The notes: generated by a model from the sequence alone, not told the origin. A stretch of 64,000 nt of DNA from Comamonadaceae bacterium (GCA_027488255.1 JAIYBZ010000029.1:248001-312000), one strand, 5' to 3'; shown: positions 52,253-61,459, numbered from the stretch's first letter. Program-made: numbers and translations.

Positions 52253-53989
52253 ATGTCCTCAAACTCCCGCAAAAAACCCGAAGAACTCCGCAGCCAGCAA
52301 TGGTTTGGCCGACAAGACCGCGATGGCTTCGCCTATCGCAGCTGGGTCAAAGGCAAAGGCGTGCCACATGACCAGTTTGACGGCCGACCCGTGATTGGCA
52401 TTTGCAACACCTTCAGCGAACTCACACCCTGTAATTCCCACTTCAGAACCTTGGCTGAGCAGGTGAAGATTGGGGTTTACGAAGCGGGCGGATTTCCGCT
52501 TGAGTTTCCCGTGATGTCTTTGGGTGAAACCCTGTTGCGCCCCACCGCCATGCTGTACCGCAACTTGGCCAGCATGGATGTGGAAGAAAGCATTCGCGGC
52601 AACCCCATTGATGGCGTGGTGTTGCTCATGGGCTGCGACAAAACAACCCCCAGTTTGTTGATGGGCGCGTCGAGTGTGGGCTTGCCAACGATTGGCGTCT
52701 CCGGTGGCCCCATGCTGAACGGCAAATGGCGCGGCCAAGAACTGGGCTCAGGCACTGGCGTGTGGAGCATGAGCGAACAGGTGCGCGCTGGCACCTTGAA
52801 GTTGCAAGACTTTTTTGAGGCCGAGAGTTGCATGCACCGCAGCCACGGCCATTGCATGACCATGGGCACCGCCAGCACCATGGCCAGCATGGTCGAGGCA
52901 CTGGGCATTGGACTGCCCGGAAATGCCACCTACCCCGCGGTGGACGGCCGTCGCAATGTGCTGGCGCGCGAGGCGGGTCGGCGCATTGTGGAGATGGTGC
53001 ACACCGACCAAACCATCAGCAAGGTGCTGACACGCGAGGCCTTTGAAAACGCCATTCGCACCTTGGCCGCCATAGGCGGTTCGACCAATGCCGTGATCCA
53101 TTTGATCGCGATTGCAGGCCGCTTGGGCTTGAAACTCACCGTGGACGATTTCGAGCGCTTGGGCAGCGAACTGCCGTGTTTGCTCAATTTACAACCCTCT
53201 GGCGACCACCTGATGGAAGACTTTTGTTACGCCGGCGGACTGCCCGTGGTGATGAAAGAGATTGCGCATTTGCTGCACACCCATATTGTCACCGTGAGCG
53301 GAAAAACCGTCAGCGAAAACATCGCCAACGCCGTCAACTACGACCCCCGCGTGATCAAGAAATTTGATGCGCCGTTCAAGGAAAAAGCCGGCATCGCCAT
53401 CTTGCGTGGCAATTTGGCGCCACGCGGTGCCGTCATCAAACCCAGTGCCGCCACCCCTGCCTTGATGGTGCACACCGGCCGCGCCGTGGTGTTTGAAGAC
53501 AGCCACGACTTCCACAACCGCATTGACGACGAGAATTTGGATGTCGATGAGCACTGCATCTTGGTGCTGAAAAATTGCGGCCCCAAAGGCTATCCCGGCA
53601 TGGCCGAGGTGGGCAACATGCCCTTGCCGCCCAAAGTCTTGCGCAAAGGCATCACAGACATGGTGCGCATCAGCGATGCGCGCATGAGCGGCACTGCCTA
53701 CGGCACGGTGGTGCTGCACACCGCCCCCGAGGCGGCCGCTGGAGGACCGCTGGCGGTGGTGAAAAACGGCGATCTGATTGAACTCAATGTGCCTGAGCGC
53801 AAATTGCAATTGCTCATCAGTGACGAAGAATTGGCCCAACGCATGGCGCTTTGGGAAAAGCCTGCCCCGGCCATGAACTCGGGCTACTGGAAGCTGTACA
53901 TCGACCACGTGCTGCAAGCCGACGAAGGGGCCGACATGGACTTTTTGGTCGGCCAACGCGGTGCTGCCGTGCCCAAAGACAACCACTGA
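52253..53989 (+). CDS. IlvD/Edd-family sugar-acid dehydratase
   Basis: A 578-residue iron-sulfur dehydratase. Cluster Cys are in CNTFSELTPCNSH, MGCDKTTPS and SHGHCMTMGTASTMASM. PSGDHLMEDF and the C-terminal ISDARMSGTAYGTVVLH segment are also conserved. Length and motifs are closest to L-arabinonate dehydratase rather than to IlvD or Edd, but enzymes of this group act on several pentonates and hexonates. No pentonate-specific downstream genes are seen, so a hexonate is likely. No clear ribosome site precedes the ATG. Confidence 0.9.
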   Translation: MSSNSRKKPEELRSQQWFGRQDRDGFAYRSWVKGKGVPHDQFDGRPVIGICNTFSELTPCNSHFRTLAEQVKIGVYEAGGFPLEFPVMSLGETLLRPTAMLYRNLASMDVEESIRGNPIDGVVLLMGCDKTTPSLLMGASSVGLPTIGVSGGPMLNGKWRGQELGSGTGVWSMSEQVRAGTLKLQDFFEAESCMHRSHGHCMTMGTASTMASMVEALGIGLPGNATYPAVDGRRNVLAREAGRRIVEMVHTDQTISKVLTREAFENAIRTLAAIGGSTNAVIHLIAIAGRLGLKLTVDDFERLGSELPCLLNLQPSGDHLMEDFCYAGGLPVVMKEIAHLLHTHIVTVSGKTVSENIANAVNYDPRVIKKFDAPFKEKAGIAILRGNLAPRGAVIKPSAATPALMVHTGRAVVFEDSHDFHNRIDDENLDVDEHCILVLKNCGPKGYPGMAEVGNMPLPPKVLRKGITDMVRISDARMSGTAYGTVVLHTAPEAAAGGPLAVVKNGDLIELNVPERKLQLLISDEELAQRMALWEKPAPAMNSGYWKLYIDHVLQADEGADMDFLVGQRGAAVPKDNH

Positions 53990-54003
53990 TTCAAGGAAAA
54001 AAG

Positions 54004-55008
54004 ATGCGTGTTTTGATCACCGGAGGTGCCGGATTTTTGGGCGCACGACTGGCCCGAGAAATCCTCAAGCGAGGTCAATTGAATGGCCAGCCGATTCACG
54101 AACTGGTCATTGCAGACCTTTTTCCGGCACCCGCCGACTTGTTGGCCGATGCCCGCGTGAAAGGCCATGCCGGGCCCATGCTGGAGCAAGGCGACTTGTT
54201 CAAGAGCGGCTTTGATGGGGTGTTCCATTTGGCCTCGGCCGTGTCTGGCGAGTGCGAGCTCGACTTTGATTTGGGGCTGCGCTCCAACCTCGACAGCAGC
54301 CGTTTGCTGTTGGACAGCCTCCGCGCTTCGGGCCAAGTGTCGCGCTTGGTGTTTGCCAGTTCGGTGGCGGTGTTTGGGCCCGATGCGGCCAACCCCATGC
54401 CCCCTCAAGTGGCCGACACCACTTTGCCGACGCCACAAACGTCATATGGCACCCACAAACTGATGATCGAGCACATGGTGGCCGACTACACCCGCAAGGG
54501 CTATATCGATGGTCGTGCGGCGCGCTTGATGACTGTGACCGTACGCCCTGGCAAGCCGAATGGCGCGGCTTCGTCGTTTTTCAGCGGCATCATCCGCGAA
54601 CCCTTGGCGGGCACCGCCACCACCTGCCCCGTGGACGCCAATGTGTCGCACCCCGTTTCATCGCCGGGCAACACCGTGCAGGGGTTGATCACCGTTTTTG
54701 AAGCCAGCCGCGAAGCCTTGGGTGGCCGCATGGCGCTGAACTTGCCGGGCCTGAATGTGAAGGTCAGTGAGATGTTGGCCGCGCTCGAAAAAGTGGCGGG
54801 GCCGGCCGTCCGAGCCCGTGTCACGTTTGTCAAAGACGAGCGCATTGCGGGCATCGTCGACAACTGGGCCAAAGGCTGCACCTTTGCGCGCGCACAGGCC
54901 TTGGGCCTGCGGGCGGATGCCAGTTTTGAAGGCATCATTGAACAATACATCGAGGACTGTAAAACCCGTCCAGGCTATCCAGCTGAAGCCTTGAATGGCT
55001 TGAAGTGA
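54004..55008 (+). CDS. denD: D-erythronate dehydrogenase-like NAD-dependent epimerase/dehydratase family protein
   Basis: A 334-residue extended SDR. The NAD motif is MRVLITGGAGFLGARLA, and the catalytic SSVAVFG...TSYGTHKLMIE gives Ser, Tyr and Lys. The sequence is closest to DenD, which oxidises D-erythronate at C2. In this cluster it may act on a related aldonate. AAGGA lies six bases upstream of the ATG and 14 bases separate it from the dehydratase gene, so they are co-transcribed. Confidence 0.8.
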   Translation: MRVLITGGAGFLGARLAREILKRGQLNGQPIHELVIADLFPAPADLLADARVKGHAGPMLEQGDLFKSGFDGVFHLASAVSGECELDFDLGLRSNLDSSRLLLDSLRASGQVSRLVFASSVAVFGPDAANPMPPQVADTTLPTPQTSYGTHKLMIEHMVADYTRKGYIDGRAARLMTVTVRPGKPNGAASSFFSGIIREPLAGTATTCPVDANVSHPVSSPGNTVQGLITVFEASREALGGRMALNLPGLNVKVSEMLAALEKVAGPAVRARVTFVKDERIAGIVDNWAKGCTFARAQALGLRADASFEGIIEQYIEDCKTRPGYPAEALNGLK

Positions 55009-55096
55009 AGTGCACCCTGGGTCGTCACGCGAAGGCCTCATTGACGGCCTTTTTATGCTCGAAACCGAGGTGCAGCTGGCGACCTTGGTGACACCC

Positions 55097-56377
55097 TTAA
55101 AAATGCGTGCTGATCGCCCCACTGATGCGCCCATCGTCCTCCATGAGCGCCATCCAGCGCCACTTGTCGAAGGTGGTGCAAGGGTGAGAGATGCCCAATG
55201 CCACGCGATCTCCCACTTGGGGCCATGGCTCCTCGGCGTCAAACACCATGTGGGCGTGTTGGTCGCTCAAGGCTTTGATTTGCCAGTGGCTGGGGCAGGC
55301 CTGCATGGCCTCGGCTGTGCGTTGCCCACGCGCCGCCCAGCGCACAGGCAGCGGCAAGCACTGGTCAAACGAGAGGTCACGGCGCCCCGCGCTCAAAATG
55401 GCCAAGCCGGGCTCGGGCACCGACTGCACCAGCGCCCAAACCTCCAGTCCAGGCTGCAGCGACTCGCTCAAACCCTCACGCGCCTCCACCAACTTGAGGT
55501 AGCGGGCGTAATTCCAGTGGTCGTGCGTGACATAACAGCCCGAACGCAAAACGCCTTGAACCGGGCGGTCCTTGACCTGCAGCTTGAGCATGGGGATCAC
55601 CAGATCGAACACCGCCGACCCGCCAGCCGACAGCAACACCTCGTCATTGCCCCAGAGCTTTTGCGCATCGATCTGCTGCACCAGCGTCTGCACACTGCGC
55701 ACCAAAGCCGTGATGGCCTCGGTGTCGTGCGCGCTGTCGCAGCGGCCCAAACCGCCTTCGTAGCATTCCACCCCACCCAGACGCACATGGGGCGAGGCGG
55801 CGATGGCTTGCGCCAAAGTCAGCGCCTGTGGCAGGCTTCGACAGCCCGTGCGGTAGCCGGCAATGCCCCACTCCAACAGCACATCCCAGCAACGGGCGTT
55901 TTGCCGACGAACGCCCCATTGGCTCAGCGCCTCCAACTGCGCCAGCGAATCGACGAGAAACCAGACGCGAGCACGAGGGTGTTGCTGCAACAACGCGTCC
56001 AAGCCATCGAGATCGGCGTCGCTCACCAGTTGATTGGCAATGATGGCGCGCTGAACGCCAGCCGACAATCCCACGCGCAATTGGTGCACATTGGCAAAAG
56101 TCATGCCCCATGCCCCCGCCTGCAATTGCAAGCGAAACAACTCGGGCGACATGGTGGTCTTGCCATGCGGGGCCAGCGCCACCTCTTTGCGCTGCACAAA
56201 GTTTTGCATCCAGTTCAGGTTGTGCATGAGCGCTGGCCGACGCAACACCGCCACGGGGTAAGTCAAGGTATCGTCCAGCAAATTCCAGCCACGTTCACCC
56301 AATTGCGAAACCGCGCAGGGCGCAGCATTCAGGGGAAAGCCTTTGCAACGCCCATCCAGTACAAAATCGTCTGCCAT
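55097..56377 (-). CDS. PLP-dependent amino acid deaminase/D-serine dehydratase-like protein
   Basis: A 426-residue protein with an alanine-racemase-like barrel (VAVLRRPALMHNLNWMQ, PLP-binding Lys expected in LAPHGKTTMSPE) and a C-terminal D-serine-dehydratase-like domain with the zinc-type SHPCTTFDKW and SDQHAHMVF. Relatives act as D-threonine aldolase, D-serine dehydratase or D-amino acid deaminase. It is oriented against its neighbours and lies between DenD and the KDG kinase. Its link to sugar-acid use is unclear. Confidence 0.83.
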   Translation of the reverse strand: MADDFVLDGRCKGFPLNAAPCAVSQLGERGWNLLDDTLTYPVAVLRRPALMHNLNWMQNFVQRKEVALAPHGKTTMSPELFRLQLQAGAWGMTFANVHQLRVGLSAGVQRAIIANQLVSDADLDGLDALLQQHPRARVWFLVDSLAQLEALSQWGVRRQNARCWDVLLEWGIAGYRTGCRSLPQALTLAQAIAASPHVRLGGVECYEGGLGRCDSAHDTEAITALVRSVQTLVQQIDAQKLWGNDEVLLSAGGSAVFDLVIPMLKLQVKDRPVQGVLRSGCYVTHDHWNYARYLKLVEAREGLSESLQPGLEVWALVQSVPEPGLAILSAGRRDLSFDQCLPLPVRWAARGQRTAEAMQACPSHWQIKALSDQHAHMVFDAEEPWPQVGDRVALGISHPCTTFDKWRWMALMEDDGRISGAISTHF

Positions 56378-56458
56378 GTTTCTGAACTCCAATCTTTGCG
56401 CATTTATTCTGATGGCGATTCTCCCATCCGAATGGCATCTTGAACCCTTGTTGACCCC

Positions 56459-57421
56459 ATGACCCGAGCTGCTTCAACCTTCGACATCGTGGCACTGGGC
56501 GAAGCCATGGTCGAGTTCAACCAAAGCCCATCGCCCCATCCCGAATCGCCCCCGCTTTACTTGCAAGGCTTTGGTGGCGACACCAGCAACGCCGCCATTG
56601 CCGCAGCGCGTGCGGGCGCGCGTGTGGCCTACTTGACCCGCTTGGGCACCGACCGCTGGGGCGACAGCCTGATGGCGCTGTGGCAGCGCGAGCGCGTCGA
56701 TACTTCGCCCGTGCTGCGCGATGCGCAAGCACCGACCGGCATTTATTTCGTGAGCCACGATGCGCAGGGACACCACTTTAGTTATGCACGGGCGGGCTCG
56801 GCCGCCAGCCGCATGCAGCCCCACGATTTGTCGGCGTGGCGCGAACCCATCGCCCAGAGCCAATGGCTGCACCTGTCGGGCATCTCGCTGGCCATCTCCG
56901 CCTCGGCTTGCGACACGGCTTTTGCCGCCATGCAACACGCACGCACGGTCGGTACACAAGTCGCGCTGGACTCTAACTTGCGCTTGTCGCTCTGGCCGCT
57001 GCCACGGGCGCAAGCGTGTATCCGCCAAGCGGTGGGTTTGTGCGATTTGTTTTTACCCAGCCTAGAAGACATGACCGCACTCACCGGCTTGAGCCAAGCG
57101 CAAGACATCGTGCAATGGAGCCACGCGCAGGGCGTCCAACAGGTCGTGCTGAAACTGGGTGCGGACGGCGCGCTGGTGAGCGATGGCCAGACACAGCAGC
57201 GGGTACCAGGCCATTCGGTACAAGCACTGGATGCCACCGGCGCTGGCGACTGTTTTGCCGGCAACCTGCTGGCACGGCGGGTCGCGGGTGACTCTTTGTG
57301 GGATGCCGTCCGCTATGCCAATGCGGCGGCGGCTTTGTCGGTGCAAGGCATTGGCGCCGTCGCGCCCATGCCCCGACAAGACGAGGTGCAGCGTCTCTTG
57401 ATGAAAGCACCGACCGCATGA
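56459..57421 (+). CDS. kdgK: 2-keto-3-deoxygluconate kinase (PfkB family)
   Basis: A 320-residue sugar kinase with the PfkB N-terminal GFGGDTSNAAIAAARAG and the C-terminal ATP/anion-hole motif DATGAGDCFAGN carrying the catalytic Asp. Sequence style matches KDG kinases. It makes KDPG, the substrate of Eda at the right side of the window. Its stop overlaps the dgoK start in an ATGA, the first of two in this three-gene unit. Confidence 0.87.
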   Translation: MTRAASTFDIVALGEAMVEFNQSPSPHPESPPLYLQGFGGDTSNAAIAAARAGARVAYLTRLGTDRWGDSLMALWQRERVDTSPVLRDAQAPTGIYFVSHDAQGHHFSYARAGSAASRMQPHDLSAWREPIAQSQWLHLSGISLAISASACDTAFAAMQHARTVGTQVALDSNLRLSLWPLPRAQACIRQAVGLCDLFLPSLEDMTALTGLSQAQDIVQWSHAQGVQQVVLKLGADGALVSDGQTQQRVPGHSVQALDATGAGDCFAGNLLARRVAGDSLWDAVRYANAAAALSVQGIGAVAPMPRQDEVQRLLMKAPTA

Positions 57422-58320
57422 GCGCCTTGATTGCCATCGACTGGGGCACCACCTCGCTGCGGGGGGCACAACTGGACGCTTCGGGCCGGGTGCTGGCATC
57501 GCGCTCGTCGGCACAGGGCATCTTGTCGGTGCCGACCGGCCAATTTGAAGCCGTCTTCCAAGCCCACTTTGGCGATTGGATGGCGGAGCCCAACGCTTGG
57601 TGTCTGATCTCTGGCATGGCGGGCAGCCGCCAAGGCTGGCAAGAAGCGCCCTACTGCCCCTGCCCTGCAGACTTCAACACACTGAGCCAACACCTGTTGT
57701 GGTTGCAAGCCGATCGCATCGCCTTGGTGCCGGGCTTGTGTTGTTCAGGACAAGACGCCTTGCAAACGCCCGATGTGATGCGCGGCGAAGAGGTGCAAAT
57801 ATTTGGCGCTTTGCACTTGGCAGCTTGCCAGAGCGCCACGCTGGTCCTGCCCGGCACGCACAGCAAATGGGTCCAGGTGCAAAGCGGCCGCGTGACGCAT
57901 TTTCAGACCTTCATGACCGGCGAGGTTTTTGCCCTGCTCAGCCAACATTCGATCTTGGGCAAAACCATCGATCTCAATGGTGCTTTCGAAGAAGCCGCCT
58001 TTTTGCAAGGTGTGGACCAAAGCCAGACGGAGGGCAGTGTGCTGCACCGATGTTTTGCTGTGCGCACCTTGGGCCTGTTTGAGCGCCTGAGCCCAGCGGC
58101 TTTGGCGAGTTATTTGTCAGGCTTGCTGATTGGGGAAGAATTGCGCTGCCAGACGGCGCTCTCCCCCCAGCAGCCTGTGATTTTGATCGGCAACCCCGCG
58201 CTCACCCTGCGCTACACCCTGGCCCTGAAGCACCTGGGTATGGCATGCCAAAGTTTCGGCGATGAAGCCACTTGGGCGGGTCTGCATGCATTGGCCAAGC
58301 ACTTGACGAAACCACGATGA
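57418..58320 (+). CDS. dgoK: 2-dehydro-3-deoxygalactonokinase
   Basis: A 300-residue DgoK-family kinase. ALIAIDWGTTSLRGAQLD is the N-terminal nucleotide-binding motif, then ISGMAGSRQGW, TLVLPGTHSKWVQV and FMTGEVFALLSQHSILG, all diagnostic. It phosphorylates 2-keto-3-deoxygalactonate in the DeLey-Doudoroff route. It overlaps kdgK upstream and dgoA downstream by four bases each, giving a coupled kinase-kinase-aldolase unit. Confidence 0.93.
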   Translation: MSALIAIDWGTTSLRGAQLDASGRVLASRSSAQGILSVPTGQFEAVFQAHFGDWMAEPNAWCLISGMAGSRQGWQEAPYCPCPADFNTLSQHLLWLQADRIALVPGLCCSGQDALQTPDVMRGEEVQIFGALHLAACQSATLVLPGTHSKWVQVQSGRVTHFQTFMTGEVFALLSQHSILGKTIDLNGAFEEAAFLQGVDQSQTEGSVLHRCFAVRTLGLFERLSPAALASYLSGLLIGEELRCQTALSPQQPVILIGNPALTLRYTLALKHLGMACQSFGDEATWAGLHALAKHLTKPR

Positions 58321-58964
58321 CCCCTGCCCTTCACTCAAACCACCCCCAAAAGGCCTTCGCCGAGGCCATGGCCCAACTCCCCTTGATCGCGATATTGCGA
58401 GGGCTCACGCCTGCCGAGGCACCGGCCATCGGTGAGGCCTTGGTGAGCAGTGGATTTGTGCTCATCGAAGTCCCGTTGAACTCGCCTCAACCCTTGGACA
58501 GCATTGCGCAATTGGTGGCGCAGTTTCCGCATGCCTTGGTGGGTGCCGGCACCGTGCTGCAGGTGCAACAAGTCAAAGAGGTGCACGCCGCGGGCGGTCG
58601 TCTGGTGGTGTCGCCCAACTTCAACCCCAGTGTGGTCGCCGCCGCCTTGGCATTGGGGATGGTGGTGTTGCCCGGTGTGGCCACGCCCACCGAAGCCTTC
58701 GCCGCACTCGATGCGGGAGCACATGGGCTAAAGCTTTTCCCGGCCGAGATGATCTCTCCGGCCACCGTCAAAGCCTTGCGTGCGGTGTTGCCCCAAGAGA
58801 CCGCCTTGATGCCGGTGGGCGGCATCACGCCCGACACCTTGGCGGCCTACCGGGCGGCCGGCGCTGCGGGTTTTGGCCTCGGCTCAGCGTTGTACGCCCC
58901 CGGTCGCAGTGCCGATCAGGTGCTTGCATCGGCACAAAAATTTGTGCACGCATTCCGCGCTTGA
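58317..58964 (+). CDS. dgoA: 2-dehydro-3-deoxy-6-phosphogalactonate aldolase
   Basis: A 215-residue class I aldolase of the KDPG/KDPGal family. IEVPLNSPQPL carries the catalytic Glu and GLKLFPAE the Schiff-base Lys. GAGTVL and PVGGITPDTL bind the phosphate. The SPQPL variant (versus TLRT in Eda) and the adjacent dgoK point to the galactonate type. It yields pyruvate and glyceraldehyde 3-phosphate. The gene ends nine bases from the converging pirin gene. Confidence 0.92.
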   Translation: MTPALHSNHPQKAFAEAMAQLPLIAILRGLTPAEAPAIGEALVSSGFVLIEVPLNSPQPLDSIAQLVAQFPHALVGAGTVLQVQQVKEVHAAGGRLVVSPNFNPSVVAAALALGMVVLPGVATPTEAFAALDAGAHGLKLFPAEMISPATVKALRAVLPQETALMPVGGITPDTLAAYRAAGAAGFGLGSALYAPGRSADQVLASAQKFVHAFRA

Positions 58965-58973
58965 GCCGCGCCT

Positions 58974-59912
58974 TTATTCGGTCCTTTCCCCCAAACGACC
59001 GTTTCGGAAATCGGTCATGGCTTGAATAATTTCGTCTTTGGTGTTCATCACAAAAGGGCCGTACTGCACGATGGGTTCATGCAGCGGCTTGCCCGCCACC
59101 AAAATCCATTTGGCATCGGCTGCCGCCTCGACCACCAAGCCATCGGATTGCGGCGTATTGGCCAAAATGGCCATGCGTTGCAGCGGCACGGTTTGGCCCG
59201 CCACCGTCACCTCACCGCGGTAGACATACAGAAAGGCGTTGTGTCCTTCGGGTATCTGTTGTTCAAAGCGGGTGCCGTGGGGCATGTGCACATCCAGATA
59301 AACAGGCTCGGTGATGGACCGGGTGACGGCGCCAGAGATGCCGTGGCTGCTGCCGGCGATCACCGTCACCGCCACGCCCTCGGGCGTGGTGAATTGCGGC
59401 AACTGGCCGTTTTGAAAATCGCGGTACCACGGCGCTTGCATCTTTTCTGAACTGTGCAAGTTGAGCCACAGCTGAAACCCCTCCATCGCCCCATGGTCTT
59501 GCTGCGGAATTTCAGAATGGATGACACCCCGACCGGCCGTCATCCACTGCACCCCGCCGTTTTGCAACAGCCCCTCGTTGCCTGCGCTGTCGCGGTGCAA
59601 CATGCGGCCCGCAATCATGTAGGTCACCGTTTCAAAACCCCGGTGCGGATGGTCAGGAAAACCGGCAATGTAGTCATCGGGCTGGTCACTGCCAAAGGCA
59701 TCGAGCATCAAAAAAGGATCGAGTCGGTGCTGCAGGTCTTGCGTCAGCACCCGGATGAGTTTGACCCCCGCACCATCCGAGGTGGCTTGGCCTTTGACCA
59801 AGCGCTCAACAGAACGCGGGCGACTGACGGGGGAAATCACGGGGGAAGGTGAGTTCGAAGATGAAGAGGAAGTGGAAGAGGCAGTCACAGCGGTTGGGGC
59901 AGAGTGGGACAT
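58974..59912 (-). CDS. Pirin family protein
   Basis: A 312-residue bicupin. The metal-binding set appears in FPDHPHRGFETVTYMIAG, and RGVIHSEIPQ and MEGFQLWLNL are pirin signatures. A Ser/Pro-rich 30-residue N-terminal extension precedes the domain. Bacterial pirins are iron proteins, some with quercetinase activity or partners in redox control; the role here is unknown. It stands alone between dgoA and the DTW gene. Confidence 0.9.
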   Translation of the reverse strand: MSHSAPTAVTASSTSSSSSNSPSPVISPVSRPRSVERLVKGQATSDGAGVKLIRVLTQDLQHRLDPFLMLDAFGSDQPDDYIAGFPDHPHRGFETVTYMIAGRMLHRDSAGNEGLLQNGGVQWMTAGRGVIHSEIPQQDHGAMEGFQLWLNLHSSEKMQAPWYRDFQNGQLPQFTTPEGVAVTVIAGSSHGISGAVTRSITEPVYLDVHMPHGTRFEQQIPEGHNAFLYVYRGEVTVAGQTVPLQRMAILANTPQSDGLVVEAAADAKWILVAGKPLHEPIVQYGPFVMNTKDEIIQAMTDFRNGRLGERTE

Positions 59913-59958
59913 CAGAAAGCTCCAAGAGAAAAGACCAGATCAGTCAAGCAAAGCCAGA

Positions 59959-60699
59959 TTAAGCCAGCTTCAATGATCGCAAATTTTGGTGTGCTTCACC
60001 TTGCCAATCGGCCGGCAATTGGTGCTTGGCCTGCTGGTAGTGGTGCGTGTACACGGCCAGATAGGCCTCGAGTGTCTGCGCGGCGAGGGATTCACCCGCC
60101 AGATCCAAACACAGTGAGGCGACTTCACTGGTGCAAAAGTGGTCGTCGCGTCGCGAGCGTCGCAATTGGTAACGCGACACGTGCTCAGGGTTCAGGCTGA
60201 GCACGGGCAAGGCATTCAAATAGGGGCTTTTGCGAAACATTTTTCGGGCTTCGGGCCAAGTGGCGTCTAACAAGATAAACAAAGGGCGCCGCCCTGCAAC
60301 AGGCGCTTGAACATCTTGCACCACGCGCTCTGACGCAACAAATTCCCCCGGAAAGACCACATAAGCCTGCCACTGCGGATCGGCCAAAAGTTGCAGCAAT
60401 TGGGGATCCACCTCGGTGCGTGCCCAAGAAAAAGCAAAGGTGTCGGCCACCACATCGGCGATCAACCAGCCGGTGTTGCTGGGTTTCAAGGGTTCAATAT
60501 CGGCCATGAGCAAACACATGCCGGCCAATGTGGGCACTTCCGGCCGGACAGCACACAGGCAGTGGCTGGGCACCAAACGACAGCCGGGGCAGCGCTCGCC
60601 CTTGATGCCCCCGCGCGCCAAAAAGGGTTTGGCACTGCGGGCCAACCTTTCGCTGCGCAAGCGGGACACCGCATGCGGCGGTCGCTGAGGGGTCGTCAT
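59959..60699 (-). CDS. tapT: tRNA-uridine aminocarboxypropyltransferase (DTW domain)
   Basis: A 246-residue DTW-domain protein expected to add the 3-amino-3-carboxypropyl group to U47 of tRNA. A Cys cluster (RCPGCRLVPSHCLC) is followed by the core with the D-x-T-W motif in LLDATWPEARKM. SRYQLRR and SLCLDL are further family parts. The ATG giving MTTPQRPP was chosen; an upstream start would add 15 residues. The 277 bases upstream hold a short tandem repeat. Confidence 0.85.
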   Translation of the reverse strand: MTTPQRPPHAVSRLRSERLARSAKPFLARGGIKGERCPGCRLVPSHCLCAVRPEVPTLAGMCLLMADIEPLKPSNTGWLIADVVADTFAFSWARTEVDPQLLQLLADPQWQAYVVFPGEFVASERVVQDVQAPVAGRRPLFILLDATWPEARKMFRKSPYLNALPVLSLNPEHVSRYQLRRSRRDDHFCTSEVASLCLDLAGESLAAQTLEAYLAVYTHHYQQAKHQLPADWQGEAHQNLRSLKLA

Positions 60700-60865
60700 C
60701 AGGCCTTGCACGGGCAGGCCCGGCCAGTGGTGGTGGGAAAGCAATGGAGAAGACCACCGAAGAACTCAGAAATGCGCATGGTTTTCTCTGAACGGGCCGA
60801 CTGTGGTGCGAAGAAGATAAGGGAATGAAAAGAACAGAGGCGCAGTGGAGAAGGCGGCTCTGTGC

Positions 60866-60903
60866 GGATTGAACAGCTTGGTGTGGATGGAACAGCCTGG
60901 TGT
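60866..60903. repeat. Two 19-bp tandem repeats
   Basis: GGATTGAACAGCTTGGTGT is followed directly by GGATGGAACAGCCTGGTGT (17 of 19 identical). It lies in the 277-base spacer between divergent tapT and gloA, where I see no gene. It may be a binding site or a slippage product. Confidence 0.55.
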
Positions 60904-60976
60904 GGCTTTAATGGTAAGGGATGCGGGTCGCCAATTTGACCGTCATGGCTTTTGATTTGCTTGCACAATCGGCGGC

Positions 60977-61363
60977 ATGAGACTCTTACACACCATGCTG
61001 CGCGTTGGCCACCTTCAACGGTCGATTGATTTTTACACCCAGGTCTTGGGCATGACGCTGTTGCGCACCTCTGAAAACCCCGAATACAAATATTCGCTGG
61101 CCTTTTTGGGCTACGGCCGCAACCCTGAACACGCCGAACTCGAGCTGACTTGGAACTGGGGTGTGGAGCAATACGAGATGGGCACCGCCTACGGGCACAT
61201 TGCCATTGGGGTGGCCGATGTGTATTCAGCCTGCGAAAAAATCAAGGCCAACGGCGGCAACGTCACTCGCGAGCCCGGGCCTGTCAAAGGCGGCACCACC
61301 GTGATCGCCTTTGTGACCGACCCCGATGGCTACAAGATCGAGCTGATCCAAAGGGCTGAATAG
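60977..61363 (+). CDS. gloA: Lactoylglutathione lyase (glyoxalase I)
   Basis: A 128-residue enzyme of the short, nickel-type class. Metal ligands are in RLLHTMLRV (His), AELELTWN (Glu), GHIAIGV (His) and YKIELIQ (Glu). It detoxifies methylglyoxal with glutathione. The length matches E. coli GloA closely. It converges on eda with a 96-base gap. Confidence 0.95.
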   Translation: MRLLHTMLRVGHLQRSIDFYTQVLGMTLLRTSENPEYKYSLAFLGYGRNPEHAELELTWNWGVEQYEMGTAYGHIAIGVADVYSACEKIKANGGNVTREPGPVKGGTTVIAFVTDPDGYKIELIQRAE

Positions 61364-61395
61364 GGCAAGCTTTGAGCATTCTGCTCAGGCTGCCC
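61363..61395. other. Two-stage hairpin between gloA and eda
   Basis: GGGCA and TGCCC bracket an inner GAGCA-TTC-TGCTC stem directly after the gloA stop. There is no T-run, so terminator function is uncertain. The rest of this spacer holds nothing I can name. Confidence 0.3.
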
Positions 61396-61459
61396 TGACT
61401 GCCCTGCTTCACTACCCGCATCCACCGCCCGCTATCACCGACCGTTTTACCGCTGAAAT

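Noticed and set aside
55010..56443. 477-codon plus-strand frame across the PLP-dependent gene
   Set aside because: The minus-strand product has full family motifs; the plus-strand one is Gln/His/Arg-rich without any.
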